A stretch of DNA of 64,000 bases from Bradyrhizobium niftali (GTDB lineage: Bacteria; Pseudomonadota; Alphaproteobacteria; Rhizobiales; Xanthobacteraceae). The first letter of the stretch is position 1. Every line of letters begins with the position of its first letter. This document shows, one piece after another, positions 43,025 through 51,421 of this stretch. The DNA is taken from positions 1 to 64,000 of the forward strand of contig NZ_SPQT01000030.1 in assembly GCF_004571025.1 (NCBI RefSeq), in the 5' to 3' direction. Below the pieces are notes generated by a model. That model was not told the DNA's origin. It saw nothing but the letters and a program-made list of their open reading frames with translations, and did not search any database. The translations under genes were made by a program, and so were the position numbers.

Positions 43025-43474
43025 CTATCCCTTCTTCTCATCAAGCAGCTTGGCCACACGACGCAAGCCGAGCAGATAACCCTGCGTGCCAAAGCCTGCG
43101 ATGACCCCATCAGCTCGTTTGGAGACAAACGAGTGGTGGCGGAATTCCTCGCGCTTGTGCACGTTGGAAATATGCACCTCGATCACGGTCCCCTCGAACG
43201 TGTTCAGCGCATCCAGGATGGCGACCGACGTATGGGTGAAAGCCGCCGGATTCATCACGATGCCGGCAGCCGTCTCACGTGCCTCGTGAATCCAATCGAT
43301 CCACTCGTACTCTCGATTGGACTGATGAAAGCATAGCTCCAGTCCGAGTTCCCCAGCCAGCACTCGACAATCCCGCTCCACGTCTGCAAGCGTTTCGTGA
43401 CCGTAGATGTGGGGTTGGCGCTTGCCAAGCAAATTGAGATTTGGCCCGTTGAGGACGTAGACAAGACGACTCAT
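43025..43474 (-). CDS. aroQ: Type II 3-dehydroquinate dehydratase, divergent
   Basis: 149 aa from ATG 43474, preceded by GGAGG; typical length for the dodecameric enzyme. VLNGPNLNLLGKRQPHIYG holds the catalytic Arg and Tyr, MNPAAFTHTS the Asn, VHISNVH the His, and FRHHS the Arg, so all catalytic residues are kept. Two substrate loops are unusual: FHQSNREYEWIDWI where QSNHEGxLID is usual, and NPAAF where NPGAY is usual. It interconverts 3-dehydroquinate and 3-dehydroshikimate. In this operon a catabolic (quinate-type) role or an altered substrate is likely. It lies between an ABC ATPase and a Gfo/Idh oxidoreductase. Confidence 0.92.
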   Translation of the reverse strand: MSRLVYVLNGPNLNLLGKRQPHIYGHETLADVERDCRVLAGELGLELCFHQSNREYEWIDWIHEARETAAGIVMNPAAFTHTSVAILDALNTFEGTVIEVHISNVHKREEFRHHSFVSKRADGVIAGFGTQGYLLGLRRVAKLLDEKKG

Positions 43475-43487
43475 GAATAACCTCCGT

Positions 43488-44234
43488 TCAGTGATGGGCA
43501 AGGATCTCGCCAAGGAACTGTCTGGTGCGGGCATGCTGTGGATTGCGGAAGAACGCCTCGGGCGCGCCTTCTTCGATGATCTGGCCTTCAGCCATGAAGA
43601 TCACACGATCGGCAACCTGGCGAGCAAAGCCCATCTCATGGGTGACGCAAATCATGGTCATGCCGTCGTTGGCGAGGCCGATCATCGTATCGAGCACCTC
43701 CTTGACCATCTCAGGATCGAGTGCCGAGGTCGGTTCGTCAAACAGCATGACCTTGGGCTGCATGCAGAGCGCACGCGCGATCGCGACGCGCTGTTGCTGA
43801 CCGCCCGAAAGCTGAGCCGGATACTTCTCAGCCTGGTCACCGATGCGCACGCGCTCGAGGTATTTTCGCGCAATCGCCTCCGCCTCGGTCTTTCCGATGC
43901 GGCGCGCGCGGATGGGCGCGAGCATGCAGTTCTGCAAGACTGTCATATGCGGAAAGAGATTGAAGCTCTGAAAGACCATGCCGACGTCCTGACGTACGAC
44001 ATCGATAGCCTTGACGCTGTCGTCAAGCCGATGACCGTTCATCACGATGCTGCCCTGCTGGATCGGCTCGAGGCGGTTGATACAGCGGATCAGCGTCGAT
44101 TTGCCCGACCCGGACGGACCGCAGAGCACGATCTTCTCGCCCCTCCGCACGGTGAGATCGACGTCGCGGAGAGCCTGGTACCCGCCATACCATTTCTGCA
44201 CGCCCTTCATTTCGATCAGGATATTGTCCTGCAT
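43488..44234 (-). CDS. Polar amino-acid-type ABC importer ATPase (GlnQ-like)
   Basis: 248 aa. Walker A GPSGSGKST, Q-loop VGMVFQSFNLFPHMTVLQN, signature LSGGQQQRVAIARAL, Walker B VMLFDEPTSALDPEM, and the His switch in TMICVTHEMGFAR. It powers the two permeases encoded upstream (45175 and 45842). Although the family is named for amino acids, polar organic acids are also carried by relatives. The location among shikimate-type enzymes suggests such a substrate, by inference. Confidence 0.94.
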   Translation of the reverse strand: MQDNILIEMKGVQKWYGGYQALRDVDLTVRRGEKIVLCGPSGSGKSTLIRCINRLEPIQQGSIVMNGHRLDDSVKAIDVVRQDVGMVFQSFNLFPHMTVLQNCMLAPIRARRIGKTEAEAIARKYLERVRIGDQAEKYPAQLSGGQQQRVAIARALCMQPKVMLFDEPTSALDPEMVKEVLDTMIGLANDGMTMICVTHEMGFARQVADRVIFMAEGQIIEEGAPEAFFRNPQHARTRQFLGEILAHH

Positions 44235-44295
44235 GGATTCGGCTCCGCTATCGGACGGCGGCCGACGCGAATCGTGCGTCGGCCGCTCGCAGTGG

Positions 44296-45123
44296 CTACT
44301 GAACTGTGAAGGGAACGCCGGGGACCGAGTCCGGGAAGATCGGCACGGGCGCCTTCATCCACTTGGCGTAGAAGCTGGCCAACTTGCCGTTCGACTTGAT
44401 CTGGTCGATGAACTTATTGGCCGTTTCGTTCCACTCCTTGTCTCCGAGGCGGGTGCAGGCCCCGTTATACAGCGCGGTGAAGTGAAGCTTGGGCTCGAAC
44501 CCAAGTTCGGGCTTTGCGGCGTTCAGACGCTGCGGGTAGAAGCTGTTTGCGCCGACAGCCTGCACCTGACCGGAGAGCAGCGCCTGGATCGTGGCCGCAT
44601 CATCATCAAACCTGCGGATCTCCGTGCCTGCCGGAGCACTATTTGTGACCTGGGTATCCTGTGTGGAGGACCTCGGAACGCCGATGACGTACTTGCCCAT
44701 ATCGGCATTGCTGTTGATCGGGGTCGCCTGGGCAGCGACAAGCGTGATCTCGTTGGCGACATACGGCTTCGAATACTGCACCGCCTTTGCACGCTCCGGC
44801 AGCATGGCCATGGTTGCGAACAGAATGTCTACGCGACCTGTGGTCAGCGCCGGAATACGATTGGCCACCGCCAGCGGGACGAACTCGGCCTTTACGCCGA
44901 GATATTCAGCGAAGGCGCGCCCCAAATCGGCATCGATGCCATCCTGCTTCCCCGAGCTATCGACATAGCCCCAGGGAGGATTGTCGCCCTGAATACCGAT
45001 GACGACGACGCCCTTCTTCTTCACGTCTTCCAACGTGCCGGCCTGCGATTTGCCTGCGACGGCGATAGCCACCAATGCCAGCAGTGCGACCCCGAGCTGG
45101 CGACGGTTGGGTGAAAACAACAT
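44296..45123 (-). CDS. Periplasmic solute-binding protein, family 3
   Basis: 275 aa. The signal sequence starts MLFSPNRRQLGVALLALVAIA and is cleaved near SQA; the NRRQLG may be twin-arginine-like. Mature family 3 motifs are GVVVIGIQGDNPPWGYVD, GIDADLGRAFAEYLG, GRVDILFATM and ITLVAAQAT. It binds the transported compound in the periplasm. It lies 51 bp after the permease gene and 61 bp before the ATPase. The ligand cannot be read from the sequence. Confidence 0.93.
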   Translation of the reverse strand: MLFSPNRRQLGVALLALVAIAVAGKSQAGTLEDVKKKGVVVIGIQGDNPPWGYVDSSGKQDGIDADLGRAFAEYLGVKAEFVPLAVANRIPALTTGRVDILFATMAMLPERAKAVQYSKPYVANEITLVAAQATPINSNADMGKYVIGVPRSSTQDTQVTNSAPAGTEIRRFDDDAATIQALLSGQVQAVGANSFYPQRLNAAKPELGFEPKLHFTALYNGACTRLGDKEWNETANKFIDQIKSNGKLASFYAKWMKAPVPIFPDSVPGVPFTVQ

Positions 45124-45174
45124 GAGTATCTCCTCCTGGTGATGGCTGTTTGTGATTGAGTAGGTGCGCCGTTC

Positions 45175-45831
45175 CTACCTTTGACTGGCCAGAGCGAGCC
45201 TGGCCTCCATCCGGCTGCCCCACCACGACAGTGGCCAGCAGAGGATGAAATACATCGCGCCGACAACGCCGAAGACGAGCAACGGCTGGAAGGTCTGGTT
45301 CGATACGATTTGACCGGCGCGGGCGAGTTCGATGAAGCCGACGATGGCGGCGAGCGACGTGCCCTTGATGAGCTGCACGAGATAGCCGATGGTCGCCGGC
45401 AGCGAGATGCGGATTGCCTGCGGCAGCACGATGTCGCGCATGCGGGACGAATAGTGCAGTCCAAGCGCCATCGCCGCCTCGGTCTGGCCACGCGGCACCG
45501 CCTGGATCGCTCCGCGCCAAATCTCACCCAGGAACGCGGAGGCATTCACGGTGAAGCCGATCGCCACCGCGACGAACGCGTCGAGCTTCAGCCCGGTTAG
45601 CGCCAATCCGTAGTACACGACGAAAAGCTGCAGCAGCAGCGGAGTGCCCTGGAATATCCCGATGTAGATGCGGGTGATCCATTCCACGCCCTTGTGACCA
45701 CAGGTGCGCAGCAATGCGACGGCGAGCCCCGCCGTGCAGCCGCCTGCGAATGCGACCAGCGTGAGCAGCACCGTCCATTGCAGCCCACGCAGCAGGAAGC
45801 CGAACTCGGCAAGACCAAAATGCGGTGTCAT
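45175..45831 (-). CDS. Polar amino-acid-type ABC importer permease
   Basis: 218 aa from ATG 45831, behind GAGGGAG; the frame open to 45885 is not needed. HisM/GlnP-type permease with about five spans: LLRGLQWTVLLTLVAFAGG, IYIGIFQGTPLLLQLFVVYYGLAL, and the ATPase-docking loop GQTEAAMALGLHYSSRMRDIVLPQAIRISLP. It ends with SWWGSRMEARL. It pairs with the permease encoded 10 bp upstream to form the inner-membrane channel. Confidence 0.92.
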   Translation of the reverse strand: MTPHFGLAEFGFLLRGLQWTVLLTLVAFAGGCTAGLAVALLRTCGHKGVEWITRIYIGIFQGTPLLLQLFVVYYGLALTGLKLDAFVAVAIGFTVNASAFLGEIWRGAIQAVPRGQTEAAMALGLHYSSRMRDIVLPQAIRISLPATIGYLVQLIKGTSLAAIVGFIELARAGQIVSNQTFQPLLVFGVVGAMYFILCWPLSWWGSRMEARLALASQR

Positions 45832-45841
45832 GATCGCTCCC

Positions 45842-46510
45842 TCAGCGTGTCGGATATGAGAAGAAGCGGTGAGAGACGACCGCAAAGCCCAGCATCAGCA
45901 ACCAGGAGATCGCGAGATAGAGGAAGGTGACGGAGAAATAGACCTCGAAGCTACGGAATGTGTCGCTTTCGATGCGCTGGGCAACCGACGTCAATTCGAA
46001 AGCCGATACCGCCGAACAGATCGACGAGGTCAGCGTCAGCATGATGAACTGACCCGTGAGCGAGGGGTAGATCGCGCGAAGCGCGGGCTTGAGCACGATG
46101 AACCGGAATACCTGTCCTTTGTGCAGGCCGAGCGCGTAGCCGGCCTCCACCTGTCCTTTATGAATGGACTGCACCCCGCCACGGATGATCTCGATGGCGT
46201 AGGCGCCGCCATTGACACCGAGTGCGATAATGGCGGTAGCGGTTGGATTGAGCTTCAATCCGGCAAGCGGCAGGGCGAAGAACAGAAAGAAAATCTGCAC
46301 CAGGAAAGGTGTATTGCGCACGACCTCGACGAAACCGATCACGAGAGCACGTAACCATGCCGCCTTCGAATCGCGTGCCGCGACGCCGGCGACACCGATC
46401 ACCATCGCAAGTGTCATGCCGGCAAGCGCCAGACCCATTGTACCCACGCACCCCCACAGCAGCGCGGGCATCGCATGCCAAACCACCGAGAAATCGAGCG
46501 TGTAGCCCAT
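45842..46510 (-). CDS. Polar amino-acid-type ABC importer permease
   Basis: 222 aa with GAGAGGAAA before ATG 46510. HisQ/GlnP-like: MGLALAGMTLAMVIGVAGV, VEVVRNTPFLVQIFFLFFALPLAG, ALGVNGGAYAIEIIRGGVQSIHKGQVEAGYALGL-type EAA region, and a final span near FLYLAISWLLMLGFAVVSHRFF. Heterodimer partner of the next permease. It follows a shikimate dehydrogenase paralogue by 51 bp, so transport and enzyme genes are interleaved in one transcript. Confidence 0.92.
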   Translation of the reverse strand: MGYTLDFSVVWHAMPALLWGCVGTMGLALAGMTLAMVIGVAGVAARDSKAAWLRALVIGFVEVVRNTPFLVQIFFLFFALPLAGLKLNPTATAIIALGVNGGAYAIEIIRGGVQSIHKGQVEAGYALGLHKGQVFRFIVLKPALRAIYPSLTGQFIMLTLTSSICSAVSAFELTSVAQRIESDTFRSFEVYFSVTFLYLAISWLLMLGFAVVSHRFFSYPTR

Positions 46511-46561
46511 CTTGCGTTTCCTCTCGGGCGTTGTGCGTGCCGCTCGCCCATCGGCCAGGTG

Positions 46562-47416
46562 TCACCCTCCCAGGGATGCAAAAGTGGCGAAGAAGACGTC
46601 CGGATCAGGTGAGATGCCCGTGAACAGGCGAAATGCTTCGGTCCCCTGGAAGATCGCCATGCCTCCGCCATCGACGGTGCGGCAGCCGAGGGCACGCGCC
46701 GCGCCCAGCAGCGCGGTTTCCGGTGGGAAGTAGACGATCTCGGCGACCCACAGATCGGGGCGCAGCAAGGCCGTCGGCAGCGGCGTGCCCGGATACTTGT
46801 CCATGCCGATCGGCGTCGCGTTGACAATTCCGTCCGCGGCAGCCACCGCCGCTGCGACATCCTGGCCGACTTTTAAGCGCCCTTCTACGAATCGAGGGGA
46901 CAAACCGTCGACCACATTTTGCGCCTTGGCCAAGTCGACATCCATAATAGTCAGCTCCCGCACGCCGAGCTTCATGAGCGCGAAAGCAACCGCCGATCCT
47001 GCGCCGCCGGCGCCGAATTGGACGACACGACCGAGCGATGCACCCTGCTTGTTGCGGCGAAAGTTCTCGGCGAAGCCGAACCAGTCGGTGTTGTGGCCGA
47101 TCATTCGACCGTTTCTGATGACTACGGTGTTCACGGCGCCAAGCGCGTCCGCGTCGGGCGAAAGCTCGTCCAGGAGGGGAAGGATCGCCTGCTTGCAGGG
47201 ATGGGTCACGTTCAGCCCGTCAAAGCCCATCCGCTTTGCCGCCGTCAGCAATTCCGGCAGCGCCTGGGCACCAAGTTTCAACTCGGTCAGGTCAATCTTC
47301 TTGTAGAGATAGCGGATGCCAGCGGCGTCGGCGGCCGCTTCATGCATGGGCGGGGTGCGGGACGCGGCGATGCCGCTGCCAATTAGGCCGACGAGAAAGC
47401 TGGGCTTTTGATGCAT
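46562..47416 (-). CDS. Quinate/shikimate dehydrogenase (QsuD-like AroE paralogue)
   Basis: 284 aa. The substrate domain has GLIGSGIAASRTPPMHEAA, with the SRTP form seen in catabolic quinate/shikimate dehydrogenases in place of the biosynthetic SxSP. GLNVTHPCKQAILPLLDELS (shikimate-binding Lys) and GAVNTVVIRNG..IGHNTDWFGF (Asp of NTD) follow. The nucleotide loop is VVQFGAGGAGSAVAFAL with an acidic DVD after it, favouring NAD over NADP. It probably oxidises quinate or shikimate to the 3-dehydro form. It lies 15 bp after the aroE-like gene. Confidence 0.9.
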   Translation of the reverse strand: MHQKPSFLVGLIGSGIAASRTPPMHEAAADAAGIRYLYKKIDLTELKLGAQALPELLTAAKRMGFDGLNVTHPCKQAILPLLDELSPDADALGAVNTVVIRNGRMIGHNTDWFGFAENFRRNKQGASLGRVVQFGAGGAGSAVAFALMKLGVRELTIMDVDLAKAQNVVDGLSPRFVEGRLKVGQDVAAAVAAADGIVNATPIGMDKYPGTPLPTALLRPDLWVAEIVYFPPETALLGAARALGCRTVDGGGMAIFQGTEAFRLFTGISPDPDVFFATFASLGG

Positions 47417-47431
47417 GCTCGGTTTCGCCCG

Positions 47432-48259
47432 TCAACTCAAAGGGACAGTCAGCTCGGCGATGACTCGCGCCGTGTCTGGTCGAACGCCGCGCCACCAGGC
47501 AAAAGCTTCCGCCGCCTGCTCGACCAGCATGCCGACGCCGTCGGCAAGCTTGGCTACGCCTTCGGCGCGGGCCGCCTGCAAGAACGGAGTCAATCCTTTG
47601 CCGTAGGCGAGCTCGTATGCCAGCTCCGCACCGCGGAAGACATTGCCTGGAAGCGGCGGCATTTCACCTCGCAGGCTGGCGGATGTCGCGTTGACCACGA
47701 CGTCGTAGCCCTCGGCGAGATCGGCCAGTTCGGCATAGCCGCTGACGATCAGGGGACCGCAACCGGCAAATTCTTCAGCCAATTTCACCGCTTTCGACAG
47801 CGTTCGGTTGACGAGAACCAGCTCCGACGGTTCCCCGCGCAGGAACGGCAGCAGCGCGCCGCGCGCCGCTCCTCCGGCGCCGAGCATCAGGACGCGGCGG
47901 CCGGCCATCTTGAGGCCGAGATTGACGGTGATGTCCCGCACGAGGCCGATGCCGTCGAAATTCTCGGCAATGATCCGATCGCCGTCGAACTTCAGGCAGT
48001 TTGCAGCGCCTGCTCGTTTGGCGCTCTCTGAAAGCTCGGTTGCGTAGGCGAAAGCATCAAGCTTGAACGGAGCGGTGATGTTCAGCCCCTTGGCGCCCTC
48101 AGCACGGAATTGATCGACCCGTCCCTTGAAGCCATTGAGTGGCGCCTCGATCGCCTCGTAGACGAGGTCCTGTCCCGTCATTTTGGCGAAAGTGCCATGG
48201 ATGAGGGGCGATTTGCTGAAGCCGATCGGATTGCCAATTACCGCGTAACGATCGCTCAT
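47432..48259 (-). CDS. aroE: Shikimate dehydrogenase-like protein (AroE)
   Basis: 275 aa. AroE-type motifs: YAVIGNPIGFSKSPLIHGTFA (SKSP), GLNITAPFKLDAF (shikimate Lys; the usual form is NVTxPFK), and AENFDGIGLVRD where NTDGIGL is usual, so Thr of NTD is Phe here. The nucleotide loop is LMLGAGGAARGALLP with NRTLSKA, the NADP-type motif. It ends with the DGVGMLVEQAAEAF helix. Together with the QsuD-like neighbour it gives the operon two ring dehydrogenases with different cofactor motifs. The changed NTD suggests an altered substrate. A separate biosynthetic aroE is expected elsewhere. Confidence 0.88.
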   Translation of the reverse strand: MSDRYAVIGNPIGFSKSPLIHGTFAKMTGQDLVYEAIEAPLNGFKGRVDQFRAEGAKGLNITAPFKLDAFAYATELSESAKRAGAANCLKFDGDRIIAENFDGIGLVRDITVNLGLKMAGRRVLMLGAGGAARGALLPFLRGEPSELVLVNRTLSKAVKLAEEFAGCGPLIVSGYAELADLAEGYDVVVNATSASLRGEMPPLPGNVFRGAELAYELAYGKGLTPFLQAARAEGVAKLADGVGMLVEQAAEAFAWWRGVRPDTARVIAELTVPLS

Positions 48260-48262
48260 GGC

Positions 48263-49504
48263 TCACTCCTGCACGGCGGCTTCGTTGTAGAGGACGCCGT
48301 CGCGCACCATCGCCTCGACGAGCTCGGCCGACAGTCCCAGCGAGGCGGCGATGCGGCGATTATCCTGACCGAGCAGCGGCGCGGGAGCGCGCACCGTGGT
48401 GTCGCAATCGGAGAAGCGGAACGGCAGATTAGGCAGCGTCACCTTGCCGAGCACGGGATGTTCCTGCTCGACCAGCATGCCACGCGCACGGATCTGCGGA
48501 TCTTTCACGACTTCTTCGATGGTCTGCACAGGAGCCGACGGCACACCTGCTTCCTCAAGTGCCGCAAGGCAAGCATCCCGACACGGCTGCGACAGAGTCC
48601 AGGTGCGCACAATCTCCATGGCTTCGGCATAATGGGCGTTGCGCGCGGCAGGCGCGGTGAAGCGTTCGTCGGATGCCAACCTGTCTCCCCCGATCAGGCT
48701 CGCCAATCGCCGCCACGCATCGTCGACTTGCGCAGCGATGACAAGGTTGCCGTCCTTGGCTGGAAAGACCCCGTAGACGGTCGAGTCCGGCTGTCCGCTT
48801 CCAGTCTGCTTCGGCTGGTCGGTACCGCCGGAGAGGAAGTAACGCTGAACCGCATAGTCGTGCATCGAGACCATGCAGTCGTACAGCGCCAGATCGATAT
48901 GCTGGCCGCGCCCGGACGACGCGCGGCCGACCAGCGCTGCATTGATGGCAGCCACACCATGAATGCCGGTATACATGTCAGCGAGCGGCATCCGCAGCAG
49001 CGGCGGCGCTTCGCCGGAATTGCCCAGTTGCGCCAGGGCGCCCGACATCGCCTCTGCGATCAGGCCGAAGCCCGGACGGTCGGCATAGGGACCGGTGTGA
49101 CCATAGGCCGAAACCGAGCAGTAGATTAGTCTGGGATTGCGCGACGACAGAGCTTTGTAGCCGAGCCCGAGACGCTCAAGCGCGCCGGGGCGGTAGTTCT
49201 CGATGAAGACGTCCGCTGTGTCGACCAGCTTCATCATCATGTCGAGACCGCGCTTATCGCGCAGATCGATGCACAATCCCTGCTTGCCCATGTTCTGCTG
49301 CAGGAAGTAACCGGATTGTCCGTCCTTGAAATAGCCATGCGCGCGGCCCGCATCGCCCTGCTTCGGACGCTCCACCTTGATGACCTCAGCGCCCATCGCA
49401 GCTAAGCAACGGCCCATGAACGGGCCTGCCAGGAAATGGCTGTAGTCGATGACGCGAATGCCTCTCAGCGGCAAATCCTGGAGCGGCAGATCTTGCGCGG
49501 TCAT
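48263..49504 (-). CDS. CaiB/BaiF-family (class III) CoA-transferase
   Basis: 413 aa from ATG 49504, which overlaps the maoC stop by four bases (ATGA); the frame continues far upstream only as a shadow. Landmarks: LPLRGIRVIDYSHFLAGPF, LAAMGAEVIKVERP, VFIENYRPGALERLGLGYKALSSRNPRLIYCSVSAYG-type CoA domain, GLIAEAMSGAL, and the catalytic Asp region HIDLALYDCM. It transfers CoA from one acyl-CoA to a free acid. The acid should be an intermediate of the pathway encoded here, and the MaoC hydratase would act on the product. No acyl-CoA ligase is present to give an alternative entry. Confidence 0.92.
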   Translation of the reverse strand: MTAQDLPLQDLPLRGIRVIDYSHFLAGPFMGRCLAAMGAEVIKVERPKQGDAGRAHGYFKDGQSGYFLQQNMGKQGLCIDLRDKRGLDMMMKLVDTADVFIENYRPGALERLGLGYKALSSRNPRLIYCSVSAYGHTGPYADRPGFGLIAEAMSGALAQLGNSGEAPPLLRMPLADMYTGIHGVAAINAALVGRASSGRGQHIDLALYDCMVSMHDYAVQRYFLSGGTDQPKQTGSGQPDSTVYGVFPAKDGNLVIAAQVDDAWRRLASLIGGDRLASDERFTAPAARNAHYAEAMEIVRTWTLSQPCRDACLAALEEAGVPSAPVQTIEEVVKDPQIRARGMLVEQEHPVLGKVTLPNLPFRFSDCDTTVRAPAPLLGQDNRRIAASLGLSAELVEAMVRDGVLYNEAAVQE

Positions 49505-49971
49505 GCCTGTTCTCCTGCGGCACTGGTCTTCGGGCGCATGGGAATCATCAGCCGGTGCTCGCCGAGCTGCACCACCTCGCTGCGCTGGTTGATCAGCTCC
49601 GATGGCAGCACCACGATGCCCCACCCTTCCCGCTTCGTAGCGCGCATTGAACCAACTCGGAACTTCACATGCACGGTGTCGCCAAGCTTGATCGGCAGCT
49701 TGAAATCCCACGTCCAGCCCAGCGACATTCCCGGAAGGAAACGGTACTCGGCACGGGTCTTCAAACCGTCGGCCAGGGACAGACCAAAAAGCCCGTGCGC
49801 GACACGCGTGCCGAAGGGTGTGGTCTTGGCGTATTCCTCGTCGACATGAACAGGCGTGAAATCGCCCGTCAGTTCGGCATAGGCATTCACCATCGCTTCG
49901 GTGACCGTCACCGAAGGGGTGACGCATTCGTCACCGACCTTGGCATCGTCCCAGTAGCGCTCATCGGTCAT
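49501..49971 (-). CDS. MaoC-family enoyl-CoA hydratase
   Basis: 156 aa hot-dog fold. The catalytic block AELTGDFTPVHVDEEYAKTT..GTRVAHGLFGLSLADGL keeps the Asp and His of R-specific hydratases. It hydrates or dehydrates an unsaturated acyl-CoA; relatives include mesaconyl-CoA hydratase. It overlaps the CoA-transferase start by four bases and starts 12 bp after the VOC gene, so the two should be translated together. This pair implies a CoA-thioester step in a pathway otherwise built from shikimate-type enzymes. Confidence 0.9.
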   Translation of the reverse strand: MTDERYWDDAKVGDECVTPSVTVTEAMVNAYAELTGDFTPVHVDEEYAKTTPFGTRVAHGLFGLSLADGLKTRAEYRFLPGMSLGWTWDFKLPIKLGDTVHVKFRVGSMRATKREGWGIVVLPSELINQRSEVVQLGEHRLMIPMRPKTSAAGEQA

Positions 49972-49983
49972 ATCGCGTGTTCC

Positions 49984-50370
49984 TTAGGCCCGTGGATTGA
50001 TCGCCAGCGCGGCTTCCACGGCGCCTGCGCTGGCTTGCAGGATTTCGACGTTCAGCCCGCCCGGCAGTTCGAGCCAGTTCGGACCAGCGGGCAGCGCCTT
50101 GGCGCCCCAGGCGGCGGCGCGGGCGAGCACACCTTCGTAATCGTCGACCATGATGCCGAGATGGGCGAGACGCCCGTCCGGTCCGGTAAAATTCGGATCC
50201 TCGATGAGTTGCACGCTTCCGAGCACCCACACCTGACGCGGGCGTGAACCATCGGCGGGTTGCTCGTCGCGAATTGCGAGACCAAGCACCTCACGAAAGA
50301 AATCGACGTGATGATCGACGTCCGACACGCGGATCGCGACGTGTTCGACATAAGCGCGGGGCAACGACAT
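49984..50370 (-). CDS. VOC (glyoxalase/bleomycin-resistance) family protein
   Basis: 128 aa from ATG 50370. Paired beta-alpha-beta-beta-beta modules: VEHVAIRVSDVDHHVDFFREVLGL with the metal-ligand His, then LAHLGIMVDDYEGVLARAAAWGAKAL and a final Glu-containing strand LNVEILQA. The family covers epimerases, dioxygenases, lyases and binding proteins that use a divalent metal. In Pseudomonas-type quinate catabolism a VOC domain is fused to 3-dehydroshikimate dehydratase; this stand-alone domain lacks the TIM-barrel part. Its reaction is unknown. Five bases after the reductase gene. Confidence 0.85.
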   Translation of the reverse strand: MSLPRAYVEHVAIRVSDVDHHVDFFREVLGLAIRDEQPADGSRPRQVWVLGSVQLIEDPNFTGPDGRLAHLGIMVDDYEGVLARAAAWGAKALPAGPNWLELPGGLNVEILQASAGAVEAALAINPRA

Positions 50371-50374
50371 TGTC

Positions 50375-51319
50375 TCAGGCCTTTCCTGGATAATCGCTGC
50401 GGGCGTATTCGAGCCCTTTGACCAACGCGACGAGGGTGGAATTGACGGGGGTCGGCACATTGAGCTTGGCGCCCCAACGCACGACGGAGCCGTGGATGTA
50501 GTCGACCTCGGTCAGATTGCCGGACTGCAAGCTCTGCAACATCGACGTTTTGAACTCAGGCGGCAGTCCGGCCGACGCCATCGTCCACGCAAGGCGCGGA
50601 TCGGCAATCGAGATCTTCACGCCGGCAGCTTGCGCCACCGCGATACCCTCCGAGATTGCGGCCAGCGCGCAATCTTCCAGGATCGGCAGCGAATAGAGAC
50701 CGCCGTAAGTGAGCCCGGTCACGGCGGTGATTCCGCCGCCGGCGACGTTGATGAAGAGCTTGTCCCACATCGTGCCCATGATGTTGTCGCTGAGTAGTGT
50801 GAGAATTCCGGCACGATTGAAAGTCTCGGAAATTCGCTGTGCGCGTTCGGTCAGGCGTCCATCGAGCTCGCCGACGATGGTTTCCTTGCCGACCACTCCG
50901 GAGCGAACATGACCGAGGCCCAGCAGCACGCCGCCAACATAGGTCTTTCCTGCCATGACCCTGTTACGCCCAACTTCCTCCGAAAGGATGTCTTCGTGGC
51001 CAAGGCCGTTTTGCAGCGACATCACGACCGTCTGCGGCCCGATGATCGGCGCGGCCGCCCGAATCGCATCCCGCGTGTGATAGGATTTGACGAGGACGAT
51101 GACGAGGTCCGCCACGATGCCGACCTCCGTCGCGGAGGTACAGGCGGAGACCTTCACGACGGTCTCGGCGTCACCTTCAAGCATCCGCAGACCACCGGCA
51201 TTGATCGCGTCGACATGAGCCTGAAACGGATCGATCAACCAGACCTCGGCACCACCGCGCGCAAGCGTGCCGCCGATGGTCGAGCCCAGGGCTCCTGCTC
51301 CGACAAAGCAGATCCTCAT
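50375..51319 (-). CDS. Ketopantoate reductase-like (ApbA/PanE family) dehydrogenase
   Basis: 314 aa. N-terminal NADP fold ICFVGAGALGSTIGGTLARGG at residues 3-23, VMSLQNGLGHED, and the catalytic lysine in MWDKLFINVAGGGITAVTG. PanE normally has KLxxNxxxN at this site; the second Asn is Gly here, so ketopantoate need not be the substrate. The family reduces 2-keto acids or oxidises 2-hydroxy acids. It is the first gene of the minus-strand operon, divergent from the LysR gene at 51422, and is followed closely by VOC, MaoC and CoA-transferase genes. Confidence 0.88.
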   Translation of the reverse strand: MRICFVGAGALGSTIGGTLARGGAEVWLIDPFQAHVDAINAGGLRMLEGDAETVVKVSACTSATEVGIVADLVIVLVKSYHTRDAIRAAAPIIGPQTVVMSLQNGLGHEDILSEEVGRNRVMAGKTYVGGVLLGLGHVRSGVVGKETIVGELDGRLTERAQRISETFNRAGILTLLSDNIMGTMWDKLFINVAGGGITAVTGLTYGGLYSLPILEDCALAAISEGIAVAQAAGVKISIADPRLAWTMASAGLPPEFKTSMLQSLQSGNLTEVDYIHGSVVRWGAKLNVPTPVNSTLVALVKGLEYARSDYPGKA

Positions 51320-51421
51320 CCGAACGCTTCTCCCTCGCCCATTCTGGCGTTGGATGCGTGCTAGCAGGCCGCCCGGTATTTGGATATGATATGATTATTA
51401 TAACCATTATTGCAGATCGCA
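51320..51421. promoter_or_regulatory. Divergent promoter of the shikimate-type operon and its LysR gene
   Basis: 102 bp between divergent genes with an AT-rich core at about 51380-51412 (TGGATATGATATGATTATTATAACC). It contains the tandem ATATGATATGAT and a TTATTATAA dyad. This is the natural operator/promoter site for LysR control of the 12-gene operon. Confidence 0.55.

Noticed and set aside
48110..49129. 339-codon plus-strand frame opposite aroE and the CoA-transferase
   Set aside because: Crosses the boundary of two real genes and has no recognisable domain.
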